Assembly: GCF_028553725.1 (NCBI RefSeq)
Contig: NZ_CP067124.1
Location: 2,614,001 to 2,678,000, forward strand
Direction: 5' to 3'
Source: Paracoccus alcaliphilus
GTDB lineage: Bacteria > Pseudomonadota > Alphaproteobacteria > Rhodobacterales > Rhodobacteraceae
DNA: 64,000 bases
Numbering within the stretch: position 1 is the first letter of the stretch; the number at the start of each line of letters is the position of its first letter. Position numbers and translations under genes: made by a program. The notes below the pieces were generated by a model. That model had not been told where the DNA came from. It made no database searches and saw nothing but the letters and a program-made list of their open reading frames with translations. Below, one piece after another: positions 10,092 to 18,637 of this stretch.

Positions 10092-10781
10092 TCAAGCAAC
10101 AGCCAGAATACGCGCCAGAGGCGGGGGCAGGGCGCCCGTCAGATCGGCGCAGATCCAGTCGGCCCCGCTGAAATCGCCATCATCGGTATAGGCCGAGGGC
10201 GTCACCAGAACCGGCAGACCCGCCGCCCTGGCCGCCGTCATGCCGGGCATGCTGTCCTCCAGCGCAAGGCATTGAACGGGTTGCATTTCCAGTCGATTTA
10301 GCGCCAGAAGATAAACATCCGGCGCGGGTTTCTTGGCCGCAACCTCATCGCCCGCAGCGATCACGTCGAAGATCTCACCCGCCGGTTTCCCCAGCGTCGC
10401 CGCGATCAGCGCATCGACATTCGGCCTGCTGGTCGTCGTCCCAATGGCCTGCCGCAACCCGGCGTCCCGAGCCGCCGCAATCAGATCCGCGACTCCGGGG
10501 CGCAGCGACACCTGACCAGATGCGACAAGACTTTCGTAATGTGCTGTTTTTAATTTATGAATTTCGGAGATTTGCTGATCTGTCAAATCCACCCCGGCTT
10601 CAGTCGCATAGGCCCGTACCCGCTCTTTTCCGCCGGTAACATGCAGCAGGCGGCGATAGAGGGCGCGGTCCCAGGTCCAATCCAGCCCCGCATCGGCAAA
10701 GGCGCTGTTGAAGGCCGCGCGATGTGTTTCCTCGGTCTCGGACAGGGTTCCGTCCACATCCCAGATCAGCGCCGAAATCAT
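10092..10781 (-). CDS. HAD-superfamily phosphatase, CbbY-like
   Basis: A 229-residue haloacid dehalogenase-like hydrolase. Motif I is DVDGTLSETEETHR, motif II is in the TTTSRPN region, and motif III/IV is KKPAPDVY plus LALEDSMPG. The phrase SETEETHRAAFN is typical of CbbY proteins, which in some bacteria remove the inhibitory sugar phosphate xylulose-1,5-bisphosphate. No Calvin-cycle genes lie nearby, so this role is only a family-based guess. Its start overlaps the stop of the upstream gph-like gene (ATGA), indicating coupling. Confidence 0.8.
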   Translation of the reverse strand: MISALIWDVDGTLSETEETHRAAFNSAFADAGLDWTWDRALYRRLLHVTGGKERVRAYATEAGVDLTDQQISEIHKLKTAHYESLVASGQVSLRPGVADLIAAARDAGLRQAIGTTTSRPNVDALIAATLGKPAGEIFDVIAAGDEVAAKKPAPDVYLLALNRLEMQPVQCLALEDSMPGMTAARAAGLPVLVTPSAYTDDGDFSGADWICADLTGALPPPLARILAVA

Positions 10782-11458
10782 GCCGGCGCCCCGGCTTCGA
10801 CAAGGTCGGGCAGGGCGGTGAAATCATCGAACTGCGCCTGCCATGTCAGTTTTTCCAGTGGTGTCTGGCGATAGCCGCGACTGTAGATCAGGAACGGCAC
10901 CGGCACCGCGGCCGCACAACTGGCATCGAATTCACTGTCGCCGACATAAAGACCCTGAGGCGAACGCGGATCGGCGCCCAACTGCTCGAAAGCCAGCCGG
11001 AGCGGGGCCGGATCGGGCTTCTTTTCCGGCAGGGAATCGCCGCCGACAATGCAGGAAAAGACCGAGGCGATTCCGAAATGATCCAGAATGGCGCGCGTCG
11101 GCACCAGCGGCTTGTTGGTGCAGATCCCCAGAGGATGCCCCCGATCCGCCAGCACCCCCAGCGCATCCGTCACCCCCGGAAACAGCCGGGTCAGCGCCGT
11201 GGCCGCATGATAGCGCGCCATGAAAGAAGCCACCAGATCACGCTGGCTGTCGGCCGGAAGGCCCAGGGCATGAATGATCTTTTGCCAAAGGATATCAACG
11301 CCCCCGCCGATAAAGCTGCGAACCTGCTGCAAGGTCAGCGCCGGATGGTCGTGCTGGCGCAGAACCGCGTTGACGCAGGCATGAATATCCGGTGCGCTGT
11401 CGATCAGCGTCCCGTCCAGATCGAAAACGATGGGGCACGGAGCCATACAAACTGTCAT
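10778..11458 (-). CDS. gph: Phosphoglycolate phosphatase-like HAD hydrolase
   Basis: HAD phosphatase with motif I FDLDGTLIDSAPDIH, a cap with SFIGGGV, motif II CTNKP, and motif III/IV EKKPDPAP plus GLYVGDSEFD. These match Gph, which dephosphorylates 2-phosphoglycolate. The start could be 11473, 11458 or 11446; any of the first two overlaps the 3' end of the thioredoxin-like gene, so three minus-strand genes form one translationally packed operon. Confidence 0.8.
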   Translation of the reverse strand: MTVCMAPCPIVFDLDGTLIDSAPDIHACVNAVLRQHDHPALTLQQVRSFIGGGVDILWQKIIHALGLPADSQRDLVASFMARYHAATALTRLFPGVTDALGVLADRGHPLGICTNKPLVPTRAILDHFGIASVFSCIVGGDSLPEKKPDPAPLRLAFEQLGADPRSPQGLYVGDSEFDASCAAAVPVPFLIYSRGYRQTPLEKLTWQAQFDDFTALPDLVEAGAPA

Positions 11459-12012
11459 TCTGCTGTCTTCCATTTGATCGAGCAGCCCATGGACGCGATC
11501 TGCTCTCTTGGGCCTTGTCCGGTTTCCGCAATGAGTTTCATCGCCTCGAACAACTCGCGCCGCGCATTTTCCGGTCCTGCGCTGCGGGTCGAACTGTCAA
11601 GGCGGCCACGATACTGAAGCTGTCCATCCGCGTTGTAGCCAAAGAAATCAGGCGTGCATTCGGCGCCATAGGCCCGAGCCGTGGCCTGCGTATCATCATA
11701 GAGATAAGGAAAGGTAAATCCGCGCCGTTCCGCCAGATGCTTCATCTCCTCGGGGCCGTCCTGCGGGTATTCGGTCACATCATTCGCGGATATCGCCACT
11801 ACGCCGATCCCGATCTGCTGCAACTCTTTGGCATCGCGGACGATACGGTCCATGATCGACTGGACATAGGGACAGTGGTTGCAGATGAACATGACCAGAG
11901 TGCCGCGCTCTCCGGCGATGTCGGTCAGTTTATGAATGCGTCCATCGGTGCCTTGCAGCGAGAAATCGTGCCAAGGGGCATCAAAGTCACAAACGGGCGG
12001 TGAAACAGCCAT
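11455..12012 (-). CDS. Thioredoxin-family (AhpC/TSA-like) protein
   Basis: A 185-residue thioredoxin-fold protein. FICNHCPYVQ is the active-site CxxC block characteristic of the redoxin group annotated as thioredoxin family protein. DFSLQGTDGRIHKL is the usual N-terminal strand, and the later ECTPDFFGYN contains the cis-Pro region. No signal peptide is seen, so it is cytosolic. It is the first gene of the three-gene minus-strand operon. Confidence 0.8.
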   Translation of the reverse strand: MAVSPPVCDFDAPWHDFSLQGTDGRIHKLTDIAGERGTLVMFICNHCPYVQSIMDRIVRDAKELQQIGIGVVAISANDVTEYPQDGPEEMKHLAERRGFTFPYLYDDTQATARAYGAECTPDFFGYNADGQLQYRGRLDSSTRSAGPENARRELFEAMKLIAETGQGPREQIASMGCSIKWKTAE

Positions 12013-12495
12013 GAAGAACTCCGTCTTGTGGTAAGCATGACTTTACGACGGAACCGCATGGCCGCAAGCCGGGCAATGGTCGCACAGTGATGTCAGGCGG
12101 TAATTTTGATCCATAATACGGATTATTCACATTAAAGACTGACACCTCCCTGCTATTGTCCTACCCGCGAAATAATGACCATTTGAACCGACGGCCAAAA
12201 AGAAGCCATTTTGTCCGTTTCGGCGACCATTGGTTGGCCAAATGTTTGCCATTGGACCGTCGATCTAAGCGATATTGTTATATTTCAATCGCTTACTGTC
12301 ATGACCGACTCTCTCGTTTTTACCTTCCAACCAGAGGCCGAGGCCAATGCGATACTCGATCCGCCCGATTGACGCAGCGGGAACATTTCAGCAACACCTC
12401 AGGCACTGACCAGCGATAGCCTCGGAGCACTGGCTGGCCAGCTACAATGTCGCCGCTGCTGCGTCGGAGAATCTTTGTTCCCTGAACGGCAGGTT
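12013..12495. other. Intergenic stretch, no convincing gene
   Basis: This stretch is visibly AT-richer than its flanks and separates the conserved host block from the accessory strip. It holds only short open frames, for example 23 codons at 12301-12372, with no recognisable product. I see no clear terminator, tRNA or insertion-sequence end in it. Confidence 0.5.
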
Positions 12496-13062
12496 ATGCT
12501 GAAAGGTCCGCTGAAGATGCTGTCCTGTTCTATCAACTCACGCGCTCCGGCTGCCGAGCAACTGTCACCATCCCTTCACGGCCACTCAAAGGTCACAACA
12601 GGCCCTACGTCGATCACCGAAACGCATTTCGGGCGCATTCTTGCCTTGCTTTGCGCAGACCCGCCCTGCCCCAATGATCTCGCAGACGCAATCTTCCTTG
12701 AGGCTTGGCAGCCCTGCCTTTCCATGCAAGGGTTTCCTGCGCTTTGGGGGGTTCTGATGGATGATCCCCGCCTCGGGCGCCGCCCCGTGTTGACACCGCG
12801 ACTGCTGGTGATTGACCGATCTGCTGGCTGGGCCCGCAGCTTGCAGGGCTTGATCCGTCTGGGTCTTTCCTTCGCCCAGCAACGGTCACGGGCACCCTCG
12901 CATTTGAACGGCATCGCGCGCCAGATAGGCATGATCGAGACCGCAGGCTATATGCCCATCGACCCGAGGATGCTGGAAAGTCTGCTTTCGGAATTTGCTC
13001 GGACTGTTCGCCTGATGCATGCCTGCCGGCCACCCCCTACCCTCTTGAGGGCTTCGCAGTGA
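12496..13062 (+). CDS. DUF6634-like hypothetical protein upstream of tnpB
   Basis: About 188 residues. The middle section reads W.P-PALWGVL-PRLGRRPVLT-GWARSL-RLG, a spacing I recall from DUF6634-type proteins in alphaproteobacterial mobile DNA. This is memory-based and weak. The stop overlaps the tnpB start as GTGA, the coupling usual between the first two IS66 genes, so the protein may occupy the TnpA position, although no HTH is obvious. The start is uncertain: TTG 12475, ATG 12496 or ATG 12517, none with a strong ribosome site. Confidence 0.4.
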   Translation: MLKGPLKMLSCSINSRAPAAEQLSPSLHGHSKVTTGPTSITETHFGRILALLCADPPCPNDLADAIFLEAWQPCLSMQGFPALWGVLMDDPRLGRRPVLTPRLLVIDRSAGWARSLQGLIRLGLSFAQQRSRAPSHLNGIARQIGMIETAGYMPIDPRMLESLLSEFARTVRLMHACRPPPTLLRASQ

Positions 13063-13454
13063 TTTCCCCCGCCGGCAGCTTCCGCATTTTCCTGTCATCC
13101 GAACCGATCGATTTCCGCAAGGGTATGGACGGGCTGGTGGCGCATGTCGCCAACCATTTCGAGCTCGATCCTTTCGATGGCGCCGTCTACGTGTTCCGCT
13201 CCCGCCGCGCCGACCGGCTGAAACTGCTGGTCTGGGACGGCACCGGCCTGGTGCTGACCATGAAGCGCCTGAACGGCGGGGGGTTCACCTGGCCGAAGCC
13301 GCAGGCCGGGCCGGTGGTGCTCACCAAGGTGCAGTTCGACGCGCTGTTCGATGGCATCGACTGGCGCGCCGTGACGGCGGCCTCGGTGCGCAAACCCTCG
13401 TTCCTCTGGCCAACCCAGAGATCGGGAGCTTCCTTCCGGTTTCCATCCGCATAG
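13059..13454 (+). pseudogene. tnpB: IS66 family accessory protein TnpB, element remnant
   Basis: The N-terminal 110 residues are typical IS66 Orf2: IDFRKGMDGLVAHV, VYVFRSRRADRLKLLVWDGTG and GFTWPKP are family blocks. After about residue 112 (TAASVRKP) the sequence reads into a tail that does not look like TnpB. No tnpC transposase follows and no terminal inverted repeats are evident, so the element is broken. The start is a GTG overlapping the previous stop. Function is presumed lost. Confidence 0.75.
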
Positions 13455-13513
13455 CGCCGGGCATGTCGTGCCACGGCTCCGATCCATCATGCCTGCTTTC
13501 GAAGGGTATATCC

Positions 13514-13645
13514 ATGCTGTCCGCACATTCTCGCGACCAGGTCGCCGTTCCGCTCCCCATCATCACGCCGGCCAAGGCCGGCCACGCTACAGCCGGGCAC
13601 GGTGCGCCCAACCCCATTCTCGCCGCAGGGGCGCGCGGCCAATGA
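13514..13645 (+). CDS. Small hypothetical protein coupled to metallophosphoesterase
   Basis: A 43-codon frame starting MLSAHSRDQ with AAGGG 7 nt upstream. Its stop overlaps the ATG of the next gene (ATGA). Ala/Pro/Gly-rich, no recognised domain. Its reality rests on the ribosome site and the overlap; the frame is also open upstream to 13463. Confidence 0.3.
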   Translation: MLSAHSRDQVAVPLPIITPAKAGHATAGHGAPNPILAAGARGQ

Positions 13646-14052
13646 ACATCCTGATTACGGCCGACCTGCACCTCGACCTCTGGACCGACGCCGGGCGCGA
13701 TCCGTTCGCTGGCATCCTGCCGGTGCTGCGTGACCTCGACGCGCTGATCATCGCGGGCGATCTGGCCAACGATCCGCAGCGGAATTGGCCCTGGGCGCTG
13801 TCCCGGATCGCGCGGCTGGTCTCGCCCGCACGGATCTGGGTCATTCCCGGCAACCATGACTATTACGGTGCCACGCTCGACGACGATGTTCTCGCCCGGA
13901 TCACAGCGGAGGCCGGGGCGAACCTTGCCCAGAAGCGGGTCCTGACCTTCGGAAGCTACCGCCTGCTGTGCTGCACGCTCTGGACCGACTTCGCGCTGAC
14001 CGGCGATCCGGAAACGGCTATGGACCGCGCGGCGATGGCAATGCCGGATTGA
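13642..14052 (+). pseudogene. Metallophosphoesterase, C-terminally truncated
   Basis: The first 136 residues of a calcineurin-like phosphoesterase: ITADLHLDLW (DxH motif), IAGDLAND (GD), PGNHDYYG (GNHD). The reading frame stops after AMAMPD, where the family normally continues with another 80-100 residues carrying the remaining metal-binding His motifs. The sequence beyond 14052 belongs to a different, oppositely oriented open frame, so the gene was cut by a rearrangement and is probably inactive. Confidence 0.7.
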
Positions 14053-14234
14053 CGCGGCGGACGCTTCAGCTGCCGCATGTCAGCCAAGGCACGAACCAGA
14101 TGGCCCCGAACCCGCCGCTGCCAGACGGCTTTTTCCGCTACCTGCTGATTGAAGCGGGCGGCGACGAGTTTGCGTAGCCGCTCGATTTTTGGTGGCATGT
14201 CTCCATTTTTCGAGACCTTGGGTTCGTCCGTCAT
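13956..14234 (-). pseudogene. Truncated hypothetical gene joined to metallophosphoesterase antisense
   Basis: The start (MTDEPKVSKNGD) overlaps the stop of the upstream minus-strand gene as ATGA, which supports it as the fourth gene of that operon. About 60 residues of basic helical sequence follow. From about 14055 down the frame is simply the antisense of the metallophosphoesterase fragment, so the original 3' part is missing. No family recognised. Confidence 0.4.
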
Positions 14235-14788
14235 CTTCTTCTGCGGCTTTCCAGTTCCTCAAACACCCTCTTCATCTCCTCCCGACGTCTTGCCTCCACC
14301 TCGTCACACAGCGTCCACGGGTCCGGGCCGTCCCAATATTTCAGCAGGCGCTCCACCGTCTCATCAATGTAGTCGATCATGATTTCCCCAGACATCAGGT
14401 CAGCGTTCGGCAAAACGTTTATGTTGAAAACCTTTGCGACACTGTCCAATCGGTGCTTCTGAAACCGAACGCCTTGCGCATCGAAGCGAAAAAAGCCTGA
14501 TCTGGCCAAAGTTGAATCTACCAGAAGTTTTGAGACTGGCCCCACTACGGGCAACTCGCCCCGGAAGACAGAGCGTCCGCCAACGCATTCGCCGTCGATC
14601 TTTTCATAGCCGAGATATTCCGCCATGGCGCAGGCAGGAGGCATGGCGTGTTCATATAACATATCTTCAGCCGGATAGTGTTCCAAGGCCTGTCCCGGCA
14701 ACGCCGTCATCAACATTACGACGCCAGCGGCGGCAAGGACCTGCCAGCGTTTCCCTGCGCCCCGGCGGTTCAACTGAACCTCCGCCAT
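14231..14788 (-). CDS. Hypothetical exported protein
   Basis: Unrecognised protein of about 185 residues. A signal-peptide-like N-terminus has basic residues, then VLAAAGVVMLMTALPGQA, with a plausible AQA-type cleavage site. The mature part has three well-spaced Cys and ends in a charged helical tail. The ATG at 14788 overlaps the preceding small membrane gene; a GTG at 14818 is the alternative. It belongs to a small envelope-protein operon read on the minus strand. Confidence 0.5.
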   Translation of the reverse strand: MAEVQLNRRGAGKRWQVLAAAGVVMLMTALPGQALEHYPAEDMLYEHAMPPACAMAEYLGYEKIDGECVGGRSVFRGELPVVGPVSKLLVDSTLARSGFFRFDAQGVRFQKHRLDSVAKVFNINVLPNADLMSGEIMIDYIDETVERLLKYWDGPDPWTLCDEVEARRREEMKRVFEELESRRRR

Positions 14789-14946
14789 GCCCAACGGATC
14801 GTCCGGTAGCAGAGCCACAGACCGACACCGATAATCCCGAGGAAAACAACAATGACCATCAGCATCGGGTCCACCGAAGCCAGATAAGCCAATGCGGCAA
14901 TCGCTGCGGCAAGGCCGAGGACGAGGCGGAGCTGATCGGCGCTCAT
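14770..14946 (-). CDS. Small two-helix membrane protein
   Basis: A 58-residue protein starting MSADQLRLV, consisting almost wholly of two hydrophobic segments (LGLAAAIAALAYLA and MLMVIVVFLGIIGVGLWL) and a basic tail. It lies between a lipoprotein gene and an exported-protein gene on the same strand, with overlap at the downstream end. Function unknown. Confidence 0.5.
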   Translation of the reverse strand: MSADQLRLVLGLAAAIAALAYLASVDPMLMVIVVFLGIIGVGLWLCYRTIRWAWRRFS

Positions 14947-14986
14947 TGCGAAGCCGCCTCGTACGGGTGCAAACTCGTGAAGGCCA

Positions 14987-15274
14987 TCATAGTCCCGCCC
15001 GCTGCTTGCATTCATTGGCACGGGTCCGCAGGTGGCCTGCGCGCGTGAGATCCGGTTGGATTGCCAAAGCTGCCGTTCCGACAATGGGAAACCACGACAG
15101 GCTACTGCGCGTCTGGCGGGCTTGCTTGTTCGCTGTCTCTTGCCGCTGCAGTTCCTCATGTATGGTGCTGCATGGCCAGATGGAGGGATGTGGCCGTGTC
15201 GCTGTTTCCGGGGCCGCAACGCAACCCGCCAAGACGGCAGTTGCCGCCAGAACCCCGGCCAGTTTGAACAGCAT
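14987..15274 (-). CDS. Small putative lipoprotein
   Basis: A 95-residue protein whose start MLFKLAGVLAATAVLAGC ends in a lipobox (LAGC), so signal peptidase II processing and outer- or inner-membrane anchoring are predicted. GGGAG lies 9 nt upstream of the ATG at 15274. The mature part is short and polar with no recognised domain. It is the first gene of the minus-strand envelope operon and is divergent from the XRE regulator. Confidence 0.55.
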   Translation of the reverse strand: MLFKLAGVLAATAVLAGCVAAPETATRPHPSIWPCSTIHEELQRQETANKQARQTRSSLSWFPIVGTAALAIQPDLTRAGHLRTRANECKQRAGL

Positions 15275-15275
15275 A

Positions 15276-15340
15276 TCGACTATCTCCCTGAAAAATTGAA
15301 GCGTGCTACTAATATCCACTAAAAACAAAGCATAGTCGAT
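15276..15340. promoter_or_regulatory. Divergent intergenic region with separated inverted repeat
   Basis: ATCGACTAT (15276-15284) and its exact complement ATAGTCGAT (15332-15340) bracket the region between the lipoprotein and XRE genes. Such paired half-sites could be operator arms for the adjacent regulator. Spacing is large (47 nt), so chance is possible. Confidence 0.3.
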
Positions 15341-15374
15341 TTATTTGGTCAAGGTATGAAGTCTACTTGGCGAC

Positions 15375-15716
15375 ATGGACAAAGACCTCAAGCGCTTCAT
15401 CGCGGGCCAGCTTCGTGCCTACAGGCGCGCGGCGAAGCTGAACCAAGCCGAGCTTGCCGAGCGGATCGACCGCACCTCCGAGGCGATCTCGAACATCGAA
15501 CGCGGCAAGAGCCTGCCCGCGCTGGACACGCTGATGGCGATATCGCAGACGCTCGGGGTGCCGATCCGTGAATTCTTCCCCGATCAGGGCTTTGACGACG
15601 ACAAGAGCCCCAACCGACTGCGGTTGGAGGCCGAGGCGCAAGCCTCCTTGCGCAGCCTCAGCGACGAGCGCGCCAAGATCGCATTGGCACAACTGAAGGC
15701 GCTGGCGAGCGCGTAG
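15375..15716 (+). CDS. XRE-family HTH transcriptional regulator
   Basis: A 113-residue DNA-binding protein. A Cro/CI-type HTH spans about residues 8-62 (KLNQAELAERIDRTSEAIS then NIERGKSLPALDTL), followed by a short C-terminal region with no S24 peptidase. It probably regulates itself and the divergent lipoprotein operon. No ribosome site is strong; the ATG at 15375 is the only sensible start. Confidence 0.75.
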   Translation: MDKDLKRFIAGQLRAYRRAAKLNQAELAERIDRTSEAISNIERGKSLPALDTLMAISQTLGVPIREFFPDQGFDDDKSPNRLRLEAEAQASLRSLSDERAKIALAQLKALASA

Positions 15717-15780
15717 GGCGGCAAGCGGATTTCGACTACCCCACGCAACCGCGAAACGCGCCGCAGACAACGGCGTCACG

Positions 15781-16416
15781 GTGGAACACAGCCCAGACGA
15801 CTGGACCGACACCGGCTGGACCGCGACCAAGGGCGAAGCCAGCTGGACCCACGAACAGGCACCCATCGCCCTCGACGCCGCGATATTCGACGCCTTGATC
15901 CGGGCGGAATATCCGGCACTGACGCTGATCGAGGCAGACGGCCTCCAAGTCACGGCGGCGAACGACGAAGGCGAGGAAATCCGGCTGTTCCACGACGCCA
16001 AGCCGCCCAAGTCTACCGACCTCGCGGACATTCTCGACGCTGCCGATATCGCGGGCATCGACCCCGCCGAAGGCTACGAGGAAGACGACGATCGGAAGGG
16101 CGGATCAGTCGTCGATCCGGGCTACAAGCGCCAATACGCCGAGGACGGGCACCCGAACAACAACGGGGACTGGCTGGCAATGACGCTGGAAGATCTGGGC
16201 ATCGTCACGCGCGAGGGAAAGAAGACCCGCACGGACGTCCAGACGCTGAACACGCTGTTTGCCGACAACGGCATCGTCACCGAGGATCGCAAATTCGGCG
16301 GGGCATTCCACGGCACCGCGCCCCGGTCCAACGGGTGGCAAGGCCGGTTCCGGATGAGCGGCAGGTTTGCAGTTTTTCGGCAGGCGTGCTTTTGTGGACC
16401 GCGTCAACAGCTTTAA
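15781..16416 (+). CDS. Hypothetical acidic protein
   Basis: Unrecognised 211-residue protein with a GTG start. The first 100 residues are acidic; a later block (GSVVDPGYKRQYAEDG, then NGDWLAMTLEDLG and WQGRFRMSGR) resembles phage- or plasmid-borne proteins I have seen but cannot name. The last 15 residues, after RMSGR, have a different character, so a frameshift or junction near 16370 is possible. Confidence 0.5.
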   Translation: MEHSPDDWTDTGWTATKGEASWTHEQAPIALDAAIFDALIRAEYPALTLIEADGLQVTAANDEGEEIRLFHDAKPPKSTDLADILDAADIAGIDPAEGYEEDDDRKGGSVVDPGYKRQYAEDGHPNNNGDWLAMTLEDLGIVTREGKKTRTDVQTLNTLFADNGIVTEDRKFGGAFHGTAPRSNGWQGRFRMSGRFAVFRQACFCGPRQQL

Positions 16417-16421
16417 CGATC

Positions 16422-17357
16422 ATGCCTGACACCGGACCAGATAATCGCGCCAAGGGTGCTTTGATTGGCCTCGCCATCGGGGATGCTCTCGGGGCGCCGG
16501 TCGAGTTCCAGCCGCGCGGCGGCTTTGCCCCCATCATCGGGATGCGGGCCGGGGGCCGATTCCGCCTGCCCGCAGGAGCATGGACGGATGACACCGCAAT
16601 GGCCCTCTGTCTTGCCGAAAGCCTGCTTGCGAATCCGGACCTTGATGAACGGGATCTGCTCGAACGCTTTTGTCGATGGGCGCAGCATGGCGAAAACAGC
16701 AGCACGGGGGTTGCGGTCGGCATCGGCCAGATCACTCTGCGCCGTTTGGGCGACTTCCGGCGGACCGGATCACTTCATGCGGCCCCGAGAAGCCGGGGGG
16801 ATGGCAATGGCGCGCTGATGCGGGTAGCCCCGGTGGCGATCCGCCATTTCCGCGATCCGCGAAAGGCTGCTGAAATCGCAATCCGGCAGAGCCGGACCAC
16901 CCATGCCTCGGTGCTGTCCGAACAATGCTGTGCATTCAGCGTGCAGTTAATTAGTCGCCTTGTTCTTGGCGAGGAATGGAGCACCGCGCTTGCCGAGGCG
17001 CAGGTGGAACTACAGGCCCCAGAATTGCTGGCGATGCTTGATCGCTGCAACTCGGCAGGTGAGCCACCTTCTACTGGTTACGTCGTGGACACGCTGGAGG
17101 CTGCGCTTTGGGCGGTTTCCCGAACGCAGAGCTTCGAGGAGGCGCTGCTGGCGGCGGTCAACCTCGGCCACGACGCGGATACGGTCGGGGCCGTTGCTGG
17201 GCAGATCGCTGGTGCGCGATATGGGTCGGAGGCGATTCCGGTGGCGTGGGCGGAAACTCTCGTTCAGAGAGCGCGAATTGAAAAGCTGGCGGATCTGGTT
17301 CCCGGCTGTCATGCTGACCCCAAGAACGGCAAGACCCGCACAGCCGCAAGGAAGTAA
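16422..17357 (+). CDS. ADP-ribosylglycohydrolase (DraG/ARH family)
   Basis: A 311-residue protein of the ADP-ribosylglycohydrolase family, which removes ADP-ribose from modified proteins or related substrates using two metal ions. AIGDALGAPVEF near the start, TDDTAM near residue 48 and the C-terminal GHDADTVGAVAGQIAGA supply the conserved Asp/Thr metal ligands. I chose the ATG at 16422 (MPDTGPDN); the frame is open 29 codons upstream but with no family match. A secreted-protein gene follows after 6 nt. No ADP-ribosyltransferase is visible in the window. Confidence 0.85.
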   Translation: MPDTGPDNRAKGALIGLAIGDALGAPVEFQPRGGFAPIIGMRAGGRFRLPAGAWTDDTAMALCLAESLLANPDLDERDLLERFCRWAQHGENSSTGVAVGIGQITLRRLGDFRRTGSLHAAPRSRGDGNGALMRVAPVAIRHFRDPRKAAEIAIRQSRTTHASVLSEQCCAFSVQLISRLVLGEEWSTALAEAQVELQAPELLAMLDRCNSAGEPPSTGYVVDTLEAALWAVSRTQSFEEALLAAVNLGHDADTVGAVAGQIAGARYGSEAIPVAWAETLVQRARIEKLADLVPGCHADPKNGKTRTAARK

Positions 17358-17363
17358 AGAAGA

Positions 17364-18098
17364 ATGGCAAGGACAGCTTTGAAACCGGCCGCTTGCGCCC
17401 TTGCCCTACTGATCGTCGCGCCCGCCGCCGCGACCCCGCCTGATATAGTCGATCTGCATGACGAGCTGTTCGGGATCGGGCTTGAGGAGGTCTTGGTCCT
17501 GCGCACCGTGACCGACAACATGGGCCTGCATGCCACCGGGCTGAGCACGGTGTTCCTAGCCGCGATTGACGGCGCGACGGGCGAGGAAACGCTGTGGCCT
17601 CTCTACCGTGCGCGCTTCGCCCCCGACCACGACCGCGATCCGACCGGCAATACGATGGGTATCGAGACATGGCCCCTGACAGATCCCGCCGACCCCTTCG
17701 CGATCCTGACCGAGCGCAAGGTCGTGCCCGCCGGGACGGCAGGCCTGCTCTGGCCGCAGGCGGGGACGGTGACGGTGACGCTGGATGCCGAAGGGCTTTC
17801 GGTCAGCCACGACGACGGCGCGTCGTTCCACTTGCCCGCCCCGCAACTGGCGGAGATTCTGGAACGCACCACCGGACAACTGGCCGAATTGGCGCAACCT
17901 TACAGCCGCCCGAATACGCTGACGCTTGCCGACCTGCTGGCTGGCCGCGACATTGCCCCCGATGGCTGCACGGCATCCGAGGACGCGTTGCTGCGCTTCC
18001 CGGCCCAGACCGCGCCGATCCAGCTCGTGCGCATCACCTGCGGCGACCCCGAGGAAGACTTCACCCTCTCGCGCCTCGTGGTGGTGCCCCAAGGCTAG
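17364..18098 (+). CDS. Hypothetical secreted protein
   Basis: A 244-residue protein with an N-terminal signal peptide (ALALLIVAPAAA, cleavage after AAA or AAAT). No domain recognised; the body is rich in Asp and Thr with two widely spaced Cys near the C-terminus that could form a disulfide. The 6-nt gap from the ADP-ribosylglycohydrolase gene suggests cotranscription, though one product is cytosolic and the other exported. Confidence 0.55.
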   Translation: MARTALKPAACALALLIVAPAAATPPDIVDLHDELFGIGLEEVLVLRTVTDNMGLHATGLSTVFLAAIDGATGEETLWPLYRARFAPDHDRDPTGNTMGIETWPLTDPADPFAILTERKVVPAGTAGLLWPQAGTVTVTLDAEGLSVSHDDGASFHLPAPQLAEILERTTGQLAELAQPYSRPNTLTLADLLAGRDIAPDGCTASEDALLRFPAQTAPIQLVRITCGDPEEDFTLSRLVVVPQG

Positions 18099-18248
18099 CG
18101 GCAGGTAACCGTACGCGACACACATTTGGGTTGTCCCGCATTGTATCTCCGCTGCCACATTTTTGGCCTGAACCAGTTTCGCCCATTTTGTGTGCGTATT
18201 CTACGCCCTGCTACCCTGACTGCCAGCAACACAAGAGGAGCAGGATAC

Positions 18249-18401
18249 ATGCAACAGGACAAGAACGGCGCAGTCTGGGGAACGATCACGATGGCCATGC
18301 CGCAGTTGATCGAATGGCAGATCGAGGGCGGTGAGAACCGGTTGGAGGCGCAGCCTCAGGGAGTTCCTGGCTGCCTTGGCAACAGCCAGCGAGGGGCGTG
18401 A
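18249..18401 (+). CDS. Small hypothetical protein
   Basis: A 50-residue frame (MQQDKNGAVWG...) with AGGAG 9 nt upstream. No recognised domain. It is the last plausible gene before the prophage; the 190 nt that follow contain only a 27-codon frame and may be the worn end of a lost element. Confidence 0.35.
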   Translation: MQQDKNGAVWGTITMAMPQLIEWQIEGGENRLEAQPQGVPGCLGNSQRGA

Positions 18402-18589
18402 GGCCGTGTTGCGGCTTAACCTTGTGGTTTCCCTGTGACGCAGTTTCGCCGTAATCCGGTGACAGTAGGCCATGACACCGAGTGACCGTGCGGTGACCGC
18501 GGACATCTTCGGATATGGTGACAAGGTGTCAGACCCCGCCTCCAAGGGCGTCTAAGCACCTCGGAAGTATACTAAAAACGGCGCAGGGG

Positions 18590-18637
18590 AATGGTGGGCG
18601 GTGAGGGATTCGAACCCCCGACATCTTCGGTGTAAAC
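18590..18637. repeat. attL, copy of the tRNA-Val 3' part
   Basis: 48 bp identical to 59894-59941 except for A at 18621 versus G at 59925. It spans the encoded CCA, acceptor 3' strand, T arm, variable loop and the anticodon stem-loop up to the anticodon. Beyond 18637 the sequence diverges from the tRNA. The mismatch falls in the tRNA variable loop (about position 47), where it would be neutral. Confidence 0.9.

Noticed and set aside
18472..18555. 27-codon frame just left of attL
   Set aside because: Too short, with no recognisable product; possibly worn mobile-element sequence.
12013..18589. A second complete integrative element sharing the tRNA-Val site
   Set aside because: I found no further copy of the att repeat and no integrase in this strip. 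It looks like a mosaic of remnants rather than a bounded element.
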